Virus record (IMG/VR): IMGVR_UViG_3300030328_001273
Coordinates: 1 to 31,876 of that record
Source of the DNA: a virus
Reading direction: 5' to 3' (one strand)
DNA: 31,876 bases
The position numbers were made by a program, and so were the translations under genes. The notes below the pieces were generated by a model. The model was not told the origin of the DNA, did not search any database, and was given only the letters and a program-made list of their open reading frames with translations. This document shows, one piece after another, positions 14,034 through 23,163 of this stretch. Position 1 is the stretch's first letter. Every line of letters begins with the position of its first letter.

Positions 14034-14396
14034 TTGAAGAAATCATTGTCTAATAAACTCGACAAAGCATGGGCTGGTAAGGTCAAAGAATACGGAATGT
14101 GTGAAGTCTGCCATAAAACTAAGCCACTAAATGCCCATCATTTTTATTCTCGGTCTATAAGGGTTGTCCGTTGGGATATTGACAATGGTTTCTGTCTGTG
14201 CGTTGGATGTCATGTTTTTTCAAGCAAGTTCTCAGCCCATAAAACCCCTGCGGAATTTGTTGAATGGGCTATTGAAAAGCGTGGCATCCAATGGTATGAA
14301 AAATTGAAGGAAAAAAAGAATAGTTTAATTAAATACAGAGATTCAGATTGTGAATCTTTATTAGAAATTATTAAAAATACTAATTTTGAAATTTAA
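14034..14396 (+). CDS. HNH-type / Cys-His zinc nuclease-like protein (TTG start)
   Basis: The protein has 120 residues and starts at TTG directly after the SSB stop; no ATG occurs before the core domain. C-E-V-C-H, then A-H-H-F-Y-S-R-S, then D-N-G-F-C-L-C-V-G-C-H match an HNH-like bb-alpha zinc fold as in phage NinG/Rap-type and HNH proteins. A helical C-terminus follows. It may nick or process recombination intermediates. Possible coupling to SSB translation explains the TTG. Confidence 0.65.
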   Translation: MKKSLSNKLDKAWAGKVKEYGMCEVCHKTKPLNAHHFYSRSIRVVRWDIDNGFCLCVGCHVFSSKFSAHKTPAEFVEWAIEKRGIQWYEKLKEKKNSLIKYRDSDCESLLEIIKNTNFEI

Positions 14397-14427
14397 AACA
14401 TTAACACCAATACATAAAGAGGTAGCC

Positions 14428-14694
14428 ATGCAAAGTGTAGATGATATAACAAAAAACTCAATTACTGAGATTCAAAATAAATTAACAAATATCTGGAACT
14501 ATACAGAACTAGAAATGAGTGATTATTCAACTACTGGACTTAAAAAACATTTAGCTAAAATTAGTGAGATAGTCAATGATGTTATTGTAGACTTGGAAGA
14601 ATTTAAAACCTGTTCTATGTGTCAATATAACTTATGTGAAGAATGCATGGATGACATAGCAGAGGAACTTGATGATATTGCCCCACATAATTAA
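14428..14694 (+). CDS. Small Cys-motif protein
   Basis: The protein has 88 residues from ATG 14428 with AGAGGTAGCC upstream; the longer TTG frame from 14386 is less likely. The body is helical with an acidic end. A C-S-M-C-Q-Y-N-L-C-E-E-C motif lies near residues 62-73, giving C-x2-C-x4-C-x2-C, a likely metal-binding knuckle. No family is recognised. Confidence 0.6.
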   Translation: MQSVDDITKNSITEIQNKLTNIWNYTELEMSDYSTTGLKKHLAKISEIVNDVIVDLEEFKTCSMCQYNLCEECMDDIAEELDDIAPHN

Positions 14695-14803
14695 AAACTC
14701 TAACAAAAATAGGGTGACGCAAATATCCAAAGACCCAGAAATGGTAAGGAGTTTGTTTGAAATTATAGGTTGGCTACCCGTGGGGCATAAAAATTATGAG
14801 TGA
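14672..14803 (+). CDS. 43-residue hypothetical protein
   Basis: ATG 14672 lies in the end of the previous gene, preceded by GAGGAACTT. The frame reads MILPHIIKNSNKNRVTQ and ends WLPVGHKNYE, with the stop TGA overlapping the next gene's start region by 8 bases. It is basic and soluble. It fills an otherwise empty 100-base gap, which supports it, but there is no family match. Confidence 0.4.
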   Translation: MILPHIIKNSNKNRVTQISKDPEMVRSLFEIIGWLPVGHKNYE

Positions 14804-15203
14804 TTATAATAAATTTTACGACTTAGACCTACCATTTGGTCAAATGCAAGAAGAAAAGCTAAGAGCTATGCTAGAGTCAAAAGGTAAAATAGAAGTAAAA
14901 GCAGAAAGAGATATATGGAAAACTACTGGTAACATTGCTATAGAAATTAGATGCAGGGGTAAAGAATCCGGTCTTTCTATTACAAAAGCAGATTGGTGGT
15001 GGCATCAATTAACTGTTAATGATGGAGATATTGAAGCTATGATTTGTATACCAGTTACAAAGCTTAAAGAAATATGTAAAGAAATTTACAAAAAACGTAA
15101 AACTGAAGGGAAGAAACCCACTGTCATGGGGGGCGATGATAATATGGCTGAAATGATTTTAGTGCCATTAGATAAAATCTTACCCCATGTTCAGAATAGT
15201 TAA
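14796..15203 (+). CDS. PD-(D/E)XK-type nuclease / Holliday-junction resolvase-like protein
   Basis: The protein has 135 residues. FGQMQEEKL near residue 14 offers an early Glu. GKIEVKAERDIWKTTGNIAIEI (30-51) contains the (D/E)-x-K motif as I-E-V-K, followed by the T-G-N-x-x-I-E strand seen in small phage nucleases of this type. RGKESGL and a TKADWWW segment also recur in that family. Such enzymes resolve branched DNA before packaging. The active-site Asp of the classic motif is not obvious, so activity is uncertain. Its stop codon is inside palindrome copy 7. Confidence 0.5.
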   Translation: MSDYNKFYDLDLPFGQMQEEKLRAMLESKGKIEVKAERDIWKTTGNIAIEIRCRGKESGLSITKADWWWHQLTVNDGDIEAMICIPVTKLKEICKEIYKKRKTEGKKPTVMGGDDNMAEMILVPLDKILPHVQNS

Positions 15204-15213
15204 ACATTTAACT
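15198..15213. promoter_or_regulatory. 16-bp palindrome, copy 7 (CA centre)
   Basis: AGTTAAACATTTAACT includes the stop codon TAA of the nuclease gene and precedes two small membrane-protein genes. Confidence 0.7.
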
Positions 15214-15237
15214 TTTAAACCATAGGAGAAACAACAT

Positions 15238-15366
15238 ATGTGGCATTATATACTAACCATAATACAGACACAAGCATTTGATGTCCTAATTAATACATTT
15301 TTTTGGGTATTATTATGGGCATTGATGACTGTAAGGTTAAATAGAATAGAGAGTAAACTACCATGA
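15238..15366 (+). CDS. 42-residue membrane protein
   Basis: ATG follows ATAGGAGAAACAACAT. The peptide has a hydrophobic span over residues 17-32 (VLINTFFWVLLWALMT) and a short basic tail. It overlaps the next membrane-protein gene by 4 bases (ATGA), so the pair is co-translated. No family is recognised. Such pairs suggest membrane partners. Confidence 0.55.
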   Translation: MWHYILTIIQTQAFDVLINTFFWVLLWALMTVRLNRIESKLP

Positions 15367-15500
15367 TAATGTTTACTATAGCAGAATGGATAGCTAATGT
15401 TTTAATACTAGGACTAGGGGTGTTTTTTTGGGTAGTTTCATTAGGAATACTAGCCATTATAGTCATGTATTGCACAGAAAAAGTTACCCATGAAAGTTAA
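15363..15500 (+). CDS. 45-residue membrane protein
   Basis: The gene starts within the previous stop. A single hydrophobic span of about 25 residues (ANVLILGLGVFFWVVSLGI onward) follows MIMFTIAEWI. It may insert in the membrane as partner of the 15238 product. Its end overlaps the 15490 gene by 11 bases. No family is recognised. Confidence 0.55.
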   Translation: MIMFTIAEWIANVLILGLGVFFWVVSLGILAIIVMYCTEKVTHES

Positions 15501-15807
15501 GGATTTTTTTAAATGGTCTAAGTCTATGCAGGAAGAAGAGAATAGACTTATGAAAGTTAAAGGCGAAGAATATACTGTTTCTGATGTAGATAAGTTTAAA
15601 AACTTTAAAAGCATTGGAGACAGAATGAGCCTACCGCCAGAACAAGTATGCCTTATATATTTATTAAAGCATATGGACTCAATACGGAATTATGTACTTA
15701 CAGGTAGTGAAGTATCGGAAGAACCGATTACAGGCAGAATACAGGATGCACGGAATTATTTATTATTATTAGGTGGTATAATTGAAGAACAAAGGAAGAA
15801 AGTTTGA
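15490..15807 (+). CDS. MazG-like / Nmad1 (DUF1599)-type protein
   Basis: The protein has 105 residues. A helical pattern with DKFKNFKSIGDRM, LPPEQVCLIYLLKHMDSIRNYV, then GRIQDARNYLLLLGGIIEE resembles the all-alpha nucleotide pyrophosphohydrolase-like families often linked to nucleotide modification or dNTP pool cleaning. The R-x-x-D-x-x-N-Y-L segment is the clearest family feature. Substrate is unknown. Ribosome site is poor because it starts in the upstream gene; coupling is likely. Confidence 0.5.
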   Translation: MKVKDFFKWSKSMQEEENRLMKVKGEEYTVSDVDKFKNFKSIGDRMSLPPEQVCLIYLLKHMDSIRNYVLTGSEVSEEPITGRIQDARNYLLLLGGIIEEQRKKV

Positions 15808-16027
15808 TTCTATACAATGGGTTATTGATGCTCTTGATAATCCTATTATAGAAAAGAAATTTAGAGAAAATCATAAAACAGATGAGATAAGGGCTGACGA
15901 AGACTTATCTTGGTGTCCATACTGTCAAAAAAAATGGAATATCTTTGAGGGGCAGTTATGGAGTTCGCTAGATATTAAGCTATGGAAGGAGCAGGTATGC
16001 CCAGATTGCGATTCCCCTGTAAAATAG
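15782..16027 (+). CDS. Zinc-ribbon protein (TTG start)
   Basis: The protein has 81 residues from TTG 15782, with AGGTGG about 6 bases upstream and no ATG before the domain. WCPYCQKKW and VCPDCDSP form two CxxC pairs about 28 residues apart, a zinc ribbon at the C-terminus. The N-terminus is helical and charged. Probably nucleic-acid binding, but no target is known. It overlaps the MazG-like gene by 26 bases. Confidence 0.6.
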   Translation: MKNKGRKFDSIQWVIDALDNPIIEKKFRENHKTDEIRADEDLSWCPYCQKKWNIFEGQLWSSLDIKLWKEQVCPDCDSPVK

Positions 16028-16038
16028 AAAAAGGTAAA

Positions 16039-16338
16039 ATGACCCTATTAGATAAGTCTCAATTTGACAATGCTATATCTAAGTTACAGGGTGAGTTTTA
16101 TATTGAGCTTAAAGAAACTGGAGTTCGTTCATCACAACAAAACAATTATTACTGGAATATAGTTAGAATATTGGCTGATGAACTTGGCTACACTGAAAAA
16201 GAAATGCACAATACTATAAAAAATCATTTTGAAATAGAAAGCACTAAAACTTTATCCCCTAAAGAATTTGCTACCTTTATTGAGCGTTTAGTTCGCTGGT
16301 CTGCAATTGAGTTAAATATTGTTATACCCGACCCTTAA
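16039..16338 (+). CDS. NinB-like recombination protein (tentative)
   Basis: The protein has 99 residues from ATG 16039 with AAAAAGGT upstream; the upstream frame from 15982 is rejected. R-S-S-Q-Q-N-N-Y-Y-W-N-I-V, EKEMHNTIKNHF, S-T-K-T-L-S-P-K-E-F and a late RWSAIELNI resemble small NinB-like phage recombination proteins that bind ssDNA. It is the last gene of the replication operon, and its stop overlaps the stop of the convergent tail gene by 3 bases. Confidence 0.5.
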   Translation: MTLLDKSQFDNAISKLQGEFYIELKETGVRSSQQNNYYWNIVRILADELGYTEKEMHNTIKNHFEIESTKTLSPKEFATFIERLVRWSAIELNIVIPDP

Positions 16339-17579
16339 AATTCTTCTATAAGACTCATCTTTGTACTCCATACCCTATTAGCCACTTGAGCAAACTTAGG
16401 GTCATTAGCCAGTCTACACCATAAAAAAGAATCAATATCTGTCGCAGTGTCTTTATCATATTGAAATAACATAGGGTGCATACCATTGTGAGTTTTAGAA
16501 ATTATATTAGCATACATTTTATTATTAGTGGTAACATTAGTGCCTCCATATAAATTTTCATTAAATATATCACTGTCGTCTAAATAGCTAAAAGACATAT
16601 CTAAAGACATTCTACCAGACTTGCCCATTACAACTGGTGCTGTTACAGTTGCTGAATTATAAAATGGCTCTAAAAACCAATTTGCTCCTTTTAAATAAGT
16701 AGCATTAGCATATGTCTGTCCACCAATAGACGTTTGCCTTTTTACCCCATCAAATGAAAATTGTTTATTAATTTTTAAATCTGGAACTTGTGGAAATTCA
16801 TATACTTCGCCTATTAATATTGCTCCAATTTTTACATCTGCACTAAATGTATCTACTCCATTTCCATCAGGTTCAATAATTAAGCGTATGTATTGATTAT
16901 CGGTTGGTGTAGTCGCATAGGTGGCTAAACTCCATCCATTTTTTGTTGGGGCAGAATATTTAGTAAAAAAGACTTCATCGCCAATACTATGAGTTCCAAG
17001 GCTAGTGCTATGCTGTCTTCTATCTACAGTTAATGCGCCACTAGCAACAGAATCAACATACATAATCTCAGAGTTAATCTTTATCATATCTCCCTCTGTA
17101 AATTTAGCAGAATTAGCACTGGACATAGTTACTGTAACAGTCCCTGCGTCACTGTCCATATTCCCACTAATTGCTACCCCCGTGTTGGTATCACTTTGAA
17201 GTGGGCAATTTACAACTTCTGTTAATTCTCTTGCTCCTCCATAAGGAGATGCAAAACCACTACTAGAGTCTTCTTGTACCATAATCCTTGCCCCTGCTTC
17301 TTTTAGATTATGTCCTAAGATTGCAATAAAGTTTGCATCTTGACCTGTACCAGAGGTAATGTTTGTATTTATCCTTATTTTAGCCCCTGCTGTATTTCCA
17401 TTAGTAGATATGGTTTGTAGATTGGATGGCTTCATATCAAACAACTCTGCTACGCTTGAACCCGTAGCCATAGATGATACAGTTAAAGCAAAATCACTAG
17501 CAGACATTTGTCCACTAGACATTAGCCAGTTAATATTATCAATGTACACTTTAGGTGTCGCTATTCTTTGATAGCTCAT
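16335..17579 (-). CDS. Tail protein downstream of the hub, probably distal tail component
   Basis: The protein has 414 residues and GGAGAAAAATT before ATG. It is beta-rich and repetitive (IRINTN, VTVTMSS, LTVDRRQHSTSLG, WSLATYATTPTDNQYIRLII), with IGEVYEFPQVPDLKINKQFSFDGVKRQT resembling the hinge of distal tail or baseplate proteins. It follows the hub gene, as the last gene of the tail operon. Function by context; no enzyme motif. Palindrome copy 8 sits in its leader. Confidence 0.55.
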   Translation of the reverse strand: MSYQRIATPKVYIDNINWLMSSGQMSASDFALTVSSMATGSSVAELFDMKPSNLQTISTNGNTAGAKIRINTNITSGTGQDANFIAILGHNLKEAGARIMVQEDSSSGFASPYGGARELTEVVNCPLQSDTNTGVAISGNMDSDAGTVTVTMSSANSAKFTEGDMIKINSEIMYVDSVASGALTVDRRQHSTSLGTHSIGDEVFFTKYSAPTKNGWSLATYATTPTDNQYIRLIIEPDGNGVDTFSADVKIGAILIGEVYEFPQVPDLKINKQFSFDGVKRQTSIGGQTYANATYLKGANWFLEPFYNSATVTAPVVMGKSGRMSLDMSFSYLDDSDIFNENLYGGTNVTTNNKMYANIISKTHNGMHPMLFQYDKDTATDIDSFLWCRLANDPKFAQVANRVWSTKMSLIEEF

Positions 17580-17595
17580 AATTTTTCTCCAAAAT

Positions 17596-17611
17596 AGTTA
17601 AACATTTAACT
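17596..17611. promoter_or_regulatory. 16-bp palindrome, copy 8 (CA centre on plus strand)
   Basis: AGTTAAACATTTAACT lies in the 32-base gap between two tail genes, directly next to the stop of the hub gene and 17 bases before the next start on the minus strand. Confidence 0.7.
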
Positions 17612-20533
17612 TTATTTAATTTCACGACAGCTAATAACTGTCGAACCAATTCTTCTTGTTGTGCTAGTTACCATATAATAATTACTCCAATCTCCACCAA
17701 ATGGTTGAACTGGCATTTCCCCAGCAGTATTACTAAACTGAATTACATCTCCAGTTTCAATTGTGTAAGCTTTACTAGGGTTAATAACTTCACATTTTAT
17801 AATTTTTTTAATATCTCCAAAAAGATTCATATAGTAATCTGCATATCCATCATTAGGGTCTGACCCCCCTGCCCCAACGTCAGTATTACCGGGTTTATTT
17901 ATATTCATTTCTAAAGAAATCTTATTGATATTTTCTTTTGTGCCTATATTATATTTTGACCTTACATCATTAGTGGTATCTTCAGATGTAATTGAATTAA
18001 AATACCTATCTACAGCTGGATGTTTTTCATATTCAATTTCATATTTAGTCATTAATTCAGAATAAGGAGTATGTGAAATATCTAAACTTTTAATGTCTGA
18101 TGAATTTAGAGTTACCGCAACATCACTTGATGAATACGAGTCTTTTATTGCCCAGTAAGAACCGCTACCATCTGCTCTCCATTTAAAAATAAATGCAAAT
18201 TCTTTTTGCATTTGTTGTAGTATTTTTTCTAATTCTTCAGGTTCTAAAAGCCACCATCTTAAGTTCCATGCTGAACGTAATGAATTTACATTTAGATTAT
18301 TGCTCCAATTGTATATACTACTATCTGGCTCATCATACCCTGTAAACCTTGCTAATAAATCACGATGTGCGTGTAATCCCTTAGTAATTGTGCTACTACC
18401 CATCGTAGTTGTATCAGCACATGAGTTGAGTAACCCATCGTTACCGCAGTATAAAAATTCTAAATCCTCTAAGATTTTATAACTAGTTTTAGAATGGGCA
18501 GATTGCTCACCATCTTCATAACCACTTCCAAAGTCTAGTTCTACAACATAGTGGAAAAGCATATCGTAATAAAAGGCAGTCCCAGCATAGTTTCCTGTAC
18601 TCCAAGACTGAGTAGTCTTAATCCTCATTGCTGGTAAGTAGTAATTACTTTCGTAGTAACCTTTAAAATCAAAATTAATATAGTCGGTGTATCCAGTAAA
18701 ACTACCACTTGTAGTAAATGGTATATTGGGAGAATTAGTATTTCCGCTTGTTCCTGCTAACCCATCTAGTGAGTCACCAAGTATCTCTCTTTCATTATCG
18801 CCATAATATACTCTGTTGATAATAGAAATATTTGAAGTCCCACCCCCTGTTGTGTTGATAGTAATGTGTTGGGCTGCTTTTATTAATAGGTCTAATTCTG
18901 TAATCTTTCCATTGATAGCCGGAAAATTAAAATAAGTTTCTGCAACATTTGTACCACTGCCCTCTCCAGCTACACTATGCATCATACTACCAGCAGATGA
19001 CGTTAATAATAATCTATGACTATTTGAATGACCATCGCTACCAGTTGTAGAAACAGCATGGGTCTTAAATGACCTTTTTAATGTATAACTTAATTCACCA
19101 ATATTTGCATTAGAATCAAATGTTGTAGAATTATCATAAGTAGCCGCAGTCCTGCTATTTGTATCAATTGGGACAAAGGCATCCATAGTAGATTCATAAT
19201 AGTGAGGTCGTGTATCTGATATAGAACGAGGAAGAATATATAACAAGTTAGGGTCAGCAATTCGCAATATAGGTACAGGAAATAATGCCTTACTCATATC
19301 CCTAACTACTCCTCCATATGTATTGACAGTGTAATCTCCATAAACTATAGGCACATATTGACTTGTTGTTGCTGTTTTTGTCTGTGGAATTACAATAGTA
19401 TCCCATGGTTTTTTAGACTCAAGCCCCATTGTTAATTCACCATTTTCATCCATATCAAAATTAGTCAATCTTCCGTGATATATTTGTAAACAATTACTAG
19501 AATCTGAATTGTTAGATGGCTGTGAAAAAATACGAACATCTTTGTTTATAAAATTATTGTCCCCGTAAATTACTTTTTTATATAATTCTTCACCATTTAA
19601 AGTAACATTGGCAATGGTAAGACTAACTCCAGATGTCTTAGCTGATGAATCTTTGAGGTTTATTGAATCTCGAATACTTGGTTTATTTAAAATAGCACCA
19701 TGATAAAATTTATTATCTAAGGTAGTATCTTTAAATGCTATGCCAATATCAGTTATAAATTCATTAAATGCTGTTTGCTCCCAAGTAGCCCCAGATATAG
19801 TACCATTGTTATTACTAGATGTTAAATCATCTACTGTTGAGCCACTGCCTTCATTTAGTTTCCAATATCCCTGTAAGCCTGAAGAGTCAGGGGGTACAGA
19901 ATTATTCATACCTCTTTTAATTTCAGCTTGTGACCTAGCTACATTCCATATTCTTGGATGTGCAATTTTACCTTCAAAAAAATAATCTGAATCAAACTCA
20001 GAACTACCTAAATATAATTCTCCGTTTCCACCGCCAGTGGGGGCGTCAGTTACAGTAGTTGCTGTTGAATTTAACTCTCCATTTACATATCTTTTAATTG
20101 TATTGTCTGAATCATCACGAACTACTGCAATATGAAACCATTTATTTGCTTCTACAAGATTAGTAGCAACTCTAACATTTGAATTTGAACCGCTACCATA
20201 TTGATAATGATGACCTAACTGAAAATATGTATCCCCCGAACTATTCCTTTTTAAATACATAGCAAAGTTTATATTGTTAGCTTCATCACCAGTGTCGTCA
20301 TCATTTATTCCTCGATATATAACATATTGCCTTGTATTATCGCTTGTTGCAGACGTAGGATAAACCCATGCCTCCAATGTAAAGCTAGTATATAAACCGC
20401 CTGCGTCTCCAAAACTAACCTTATCATTTGTGCCGTCAAGATTAAGACACTTATTATTATCATGCGTAAGTTGGACAACCCAATTCTCATTGATATTGCC
20501 TGTTTTATATGTGTCTGGGACTGTAAGGCTCAT
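17612..20533 (-). CDS. Tail hub/tip protein carrying an N-terminal LamG-like domain
   Basis: The protein has 973 residues with AAGAGGAGAAAT before ATG. Residues about 30-240 are LamG/concanavalin-like: LNLDGTNDKVSFGD, FTLEAWVYPT, WFHIAVVRD, RYVNGELN, GKIAHPRIWNVARSQAEI and GLQGYWKLNEGSG. The rest resembles a siphophage tail tip protein with a C-terminal segment (ELEKILQQMQKEFAF, SLDISHTPYSELMTKYEIEYE, YTIETGDVIQF) like the gp27-type hub. The LamG part probably binds a host glycan. It overlaps the tape measure stop by 4 bases. Confidence 0.7.
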   Translation of the reverse strand: MSLTVPDTYKTGNINENWVVQLTHDNNKCLNLDGTNDKVSFGDAGGLYTSFTLEAWVYPTSATSDNTRQYVIYRGINDDDTGDEANNINFAMYLKRNSSGDTYFQLGHHYQYGSGSNSNVRVATNLVEANKWFHIAVVRDDSDNTIKRYVNGELNSTATTVTDAPTGGGNGELYLGSSEFDSDYFFEGKIAHPRIWNVARSQAEIKRGMNNSVPPDSSGLQGYWKLNEGSGSTVDDLTSSNNNGTISGATWEQTAFNEFITDIGIAFKDTTLDNKFYHGAILNKPSIRDSINLKDSSAKTSGVSLTIANVTLNGEELYKKVIYGDNNFINKDVRIFSQPSNNSDSSNCLQIYHGRLTNFDMDENGELTMGLESKKPWDTIVIPQTKTATTSQYVPIVYGDYTVNTYGGVVRDMSKALFPVPILRIADPNLLYILPRSISDTRPHYYESTMDAFVPIDTNSRTAATYDNSTTFDSNANIGELSYTLKRSFKTHAVSTTGSDGHSNSHRLLLTSSAGSMMHSVAGEGSGTNVAETYFNFPAINGKITELDLLIKAAQHITINTTGGGTSNISIINRVYYGDNEREILGDSLDGLAGTSGNTNSPNIPFTTSGSFTGYTDYINFDFKGYYESNYYLPAMRIKTTQSWSTGNYAGTAFYYDMLFHYVVELDFGSGYEDGEQSAHSKTSYKILEDLEFLYCGNDGLLNSCADTTTMGSSTITKGLHAHRDLLARFTGYDEPDSSIYNWSNNLNVNSLRSAWNLRWWLLEPEELEKILQQMQKEFAFIFKWRADGSGSYWAIKDSYSSSDVAVTLNSSDIKSLDISHTPYSELMTKYEIEYEKHPAVDRYFNSITSEDTTNDVRSKYNIGTKENINKISLEMNINKPGNTDVGAGGSDPNDGYADYYMNLFGDIKKIIKCEVINPSKAYTIETGDVIQFSNTAGEMPVQPFGGDWSNYYMVTSTTRRIGSTVISCREIK

Positions 20534-22737
20534 ATTTCTCCTCTTGTAGAATGATAAGCACCAATTCCTTGACGTTTAGATGCGGTAGCCACCATAGTAG
20601 CTTGCCCACTTGCCACTGCTTTATTTATGGCAGGAATTAGCGTATCTATTACAGTATCATCTACTAATGGAGCATTAACTGAAACATTGACTGTTGTAGT
20701 CCCACCTCCTTGATTCATTTGGTTTAATGTTTCTTCACCTATTGCACTCACCGCATTTCTTGACATAACAAATTCACCTTGCTCTGCTTCAATCATTGTG
20801 CCACCTTGAGCGTGTCTATTACCGCCTACTAATCCCCCTTTTTCAAAAGTGGGTGGTTTAGTAGATGCTGCCATTGCAAGCTGTACTGCCCCCAGACCAG
20901 CTATAATACCAGATAGGGGCATACCACCCGTTGCAGGTAGCATTGCTACTGCTTTCATATAAGCCGTTGCTGTATTCATAATAATACTTGCTATACTGGA
21001 TGTTTTTTCCATTTTCCAGAGATTCATTTTATCTTCTGCAAATTTCTTAGTAACTCCTACTTCCATCTTTTTTCTAGCTTCTGCACTTGCATATCTATAT
21101 TTATCGCTAGATTTTAATGATTTTAATTCAGCACTTTCTCTTGCCTCTATTTGAGTTTTCCACTGACTGGTAATATTATTAAATGAACTTATAATTGAAC
21201 TAGCAGAATTCATATATGCTTGCACTCTTTCATCTTGCATTGCCTTTTCTAAATCAAGGTGTTCTGCATATAGAGTTAAGTATTGTTCATATGCAGCGTC
21301 ATTGCCCTCTAATGCTTCACGAAATTGTGCTTCAGTTAAGCCCTCACCATCTCCTAGAGCCGCTCTTACCTGCTTAAGTTTTTCAGTAACTATTGCGCTT
21401 CTCCTCATAGAGCTTGAAGATTGCTCAGTTGCTGATGCCAATCCAATTTCTGCTAATTTTAATTTATCAAAAGAAATAGCGGTTTGTGAGCCTGTGGAGT
21501 TAAGGTTTCCAAGTTCACCTTCTAATTTTTTTAATTCATCAGTTAATTCACCAGTGGAATCACCAAAAATATTAAATTCATCTATTAATTTCCCTACTGC
21601 TACCATACCTAAAAATATAGCTAAATTCTTTTTTGATGCTTTAGTTAATAGCTTGACGGCTTTTGTTGCTATTACTGCTCCATTAGTAAATGCTATATAA
21701 GCAACACTAACACCTACAACAGCAGTTCCATAAGCTTTAATCTTTTCAGAGTTCATTGTTTCGGCAAATGCTTTAATACCTCTAGCTGTTAAAAGAACAG
21801 CAGGCGCTAATACTTCTCCAAAATTTTCCCCAACATCCCCAACGGCATTTTTCATTTGTTGCATAGAACCTAAAAAGGTTTCTACTTCCGCTTGTGCTTG
21901 TCCACCATATAAGTTAGTTAAAGAATTTGTTGCACTTTCCAATCTATCTACTGAACCAGTTGTTCCTTCTACTGCTACCCCATATCTTCCAAGTGCATTT
22001 GTACTACTAAAAATACTCTTTGAAACTAAATCAACAGCAGAGTTTAAATCCATTCCTTTAGCTTTTGCTAAATCCATAGATGCTGTTGTTATTCTAGCAA
22101 TAGCCTTTTCATTGTCTGTATAAGCCCCAACAAGAGACATGGCATTTATGATTTCCTCATCACCAAATGTTGTTGCTTGTTGCTGAGCAGATGCAAATGC
22201 TAGTAGTGCTTGTGAATGTTTGCCTATAGCAGTTTCAAGCTTTTTTTCTGCTTTTTCTTGTTCGCCAAATAAATTTGTTAATTTTAAAACAGTAGCACCA
22301 AAAATACTTCCTGCAAAGCTAGCTAATAGCATCTTAGAACGTAACACTGCAAATGAACCACCCAGTATTCTTGTTCCATGTTCAGTATCCAGTAATCCTT
22401 TCTTTACTACTCCATTAGCCATTGCTAGTTTTTGCATTTCAGCACGAACTTTTCTTATTGCTACTTTATTACCTTGAAATGCCCTTGTTAAAACACCGGT
22501 TTCTAGCTTTAACTCTTTAAAGCTTTTAATACCATGATTTTTTATATCTGTATATAACTTTCTATTAGCCTCTTTTATTTTATTGGTGTTGGTGACTTGT
22601 TTTTTGCTTTCTTTTGCTAGACTAGCCTGAGTTTTAATTAGTTTTTTTGTAGAGGCATCTAACTTATTGATGGCGGAAATAACATCCTTATCGCCTTTTG
22701 CCCCAAACTGTATCTCAACTATATTTTTTGTTGCCAT
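20530..22737 (-). CDS. Tail tape measure protein
   Basis: The protein has 735 residues. It has a long helical N-terminus, a central membrane-like region (YGTAVVGVSVAYIAFTNGAVIATKAVKLL) and FGDEEIINAMSLVGAYTDNEKAI, as in tape measures. The C-terminus carries GGNRHAQGGTMIEAEQGEFV with M-S-R-N-A-V, a very common tape-measure ending. At 1.5 angstrom per residue the tail would be about 110 nm. It sits after the chaperone pair and before the hub, the standard order. Confidence 0.9.
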   Translation of the reverse strand: MATKNIVEIQFGAKGDKDVISAINKLDASTKKLIKTQASLAKESKKQVTNTNKIKEANRKLYTDIKNHGIKSFKELKLETGVLTRAFQGNKVAIRKVRAEMQKLAMANGVVKKGLLDTEHGTRILGGSFAVLRSKMLLASFAGSIFGATVLKLTNLFGEQEKAEKKLETAIGKHSQALLAFASAQQQATTFGDEEIINAMSLVGAYTDNEKAIARITTASMDLAKAKGMDLNSAVDLVSKSIFSSTNALGRYGVAVEGTTGSVDRLESATNSLTNLYGGQAQAEVETFLGSMQQMKNAVGDVGENFGEVLAPAVLLTARGIKAFAETMNSEKIKAYGTAVVGVSVAYIAFTNGAVIATKAVKLLTKASKKNLAIFLGMVAVGKLIDEFNIFGDSTGELTDELKKLEGELGNLNSTGSQTAISFDKLKLAEIGLASATEQSSSSMRRSAIVTEKLKQVRAALGDGEGLTEAQFREALEGNDAAYEQYLTLYAEHLDLEKAMQDERVQAYMNSASSIISSFNNITSQWKTQIEARESAELKSLKSSDKYRYASAEARKKMEVGVTKKFAEDKMNLWKMEKTSSIASIIMNTATAYMKAVAMLPATGGMPLSGIIAGLGAVQLAMAASTKPPTFEKGGLVGGNRHAQGGTMIEAEQGEFVMSRNAVSAIGEETLNQMNQGGGTTTVNVSVNAPLVDDTVIDTLIPAINKAVASGQATMVATASKRQGIGAYHSTRGEI

Positions 22738-23110
22738 CTTTTATTACCTTTGCTTTCTGTCTTTCTAATAAATAATTTATTAAAAAACTTTTTTCAACCC
22801 ATTTTTTGGGTTGCTCTCCATAAGAACCTTTATATGGAGATATGTTAAATTGTTTAGAGTACATAAATCTTGATATATCTTTTTGAGCTTCTTCACTTAA
22901 TATAATGTTTGGGCAAGAAAAAAAGGGCAGTTGAGCCATCACCGATTCAGCGATATGCAAATTACTGCCCTTTTCTATTTGATTTTTAGTTTCATCTATT
23001 AAAAGATGAATTACTTTCCAAACATCATCGTTAGATAAAAAGTTTCTTGTCTCGTATTTCCCATTTATTGCTATAGGTATTTGAGCCTTGTAAGGGTACT
23101 TATGATACAT
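22715..23110 (-). CDS. Tail assembly chaperone second part (GT-type frameshift product)
   Basis: The frame has 131 residues from an ATG at 23110, but it is open upstream without a stop as far as the run of G at 23173-23169, in the -1 frame of the preceding gene. The fusion adds about 20 residues including K-K-C-E-G-C. An own start is possible (GAGGGG 3 bases from ATG, too close). The product is basic. It overlaps the tape measure start by 23 bases. In lambda, G and GT proteins bind the tape measure before tail assembly. Confidence 0.6.
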   Translation of the reverse strand: MYHKYPYKAQIPIAINGKYETRNFLSNDDVWKVIHLLIDETKNQIEKGSNLHIAESVMAQLPFFSCPNIILSEEAQKDISRFMYSKQFNISPYKGSYGEQPKKWVEKSFLINYLLERQKAKVIKDGNKKYS

Positions 23111-23163
23111 ACACCCCTCACACTTTTTACTTAATAATAAGTTTGCCTCAAGCGTAAGGGAGT

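Noticed and set aside
21302-21700. A 132-codon plus-strand frame within the tape measure gene
   Set aside because: It is antisense to a well-supported gene, lacks a ribosome site and has a Ser/Ala/Asn-rich composition typical of a mirror frame.
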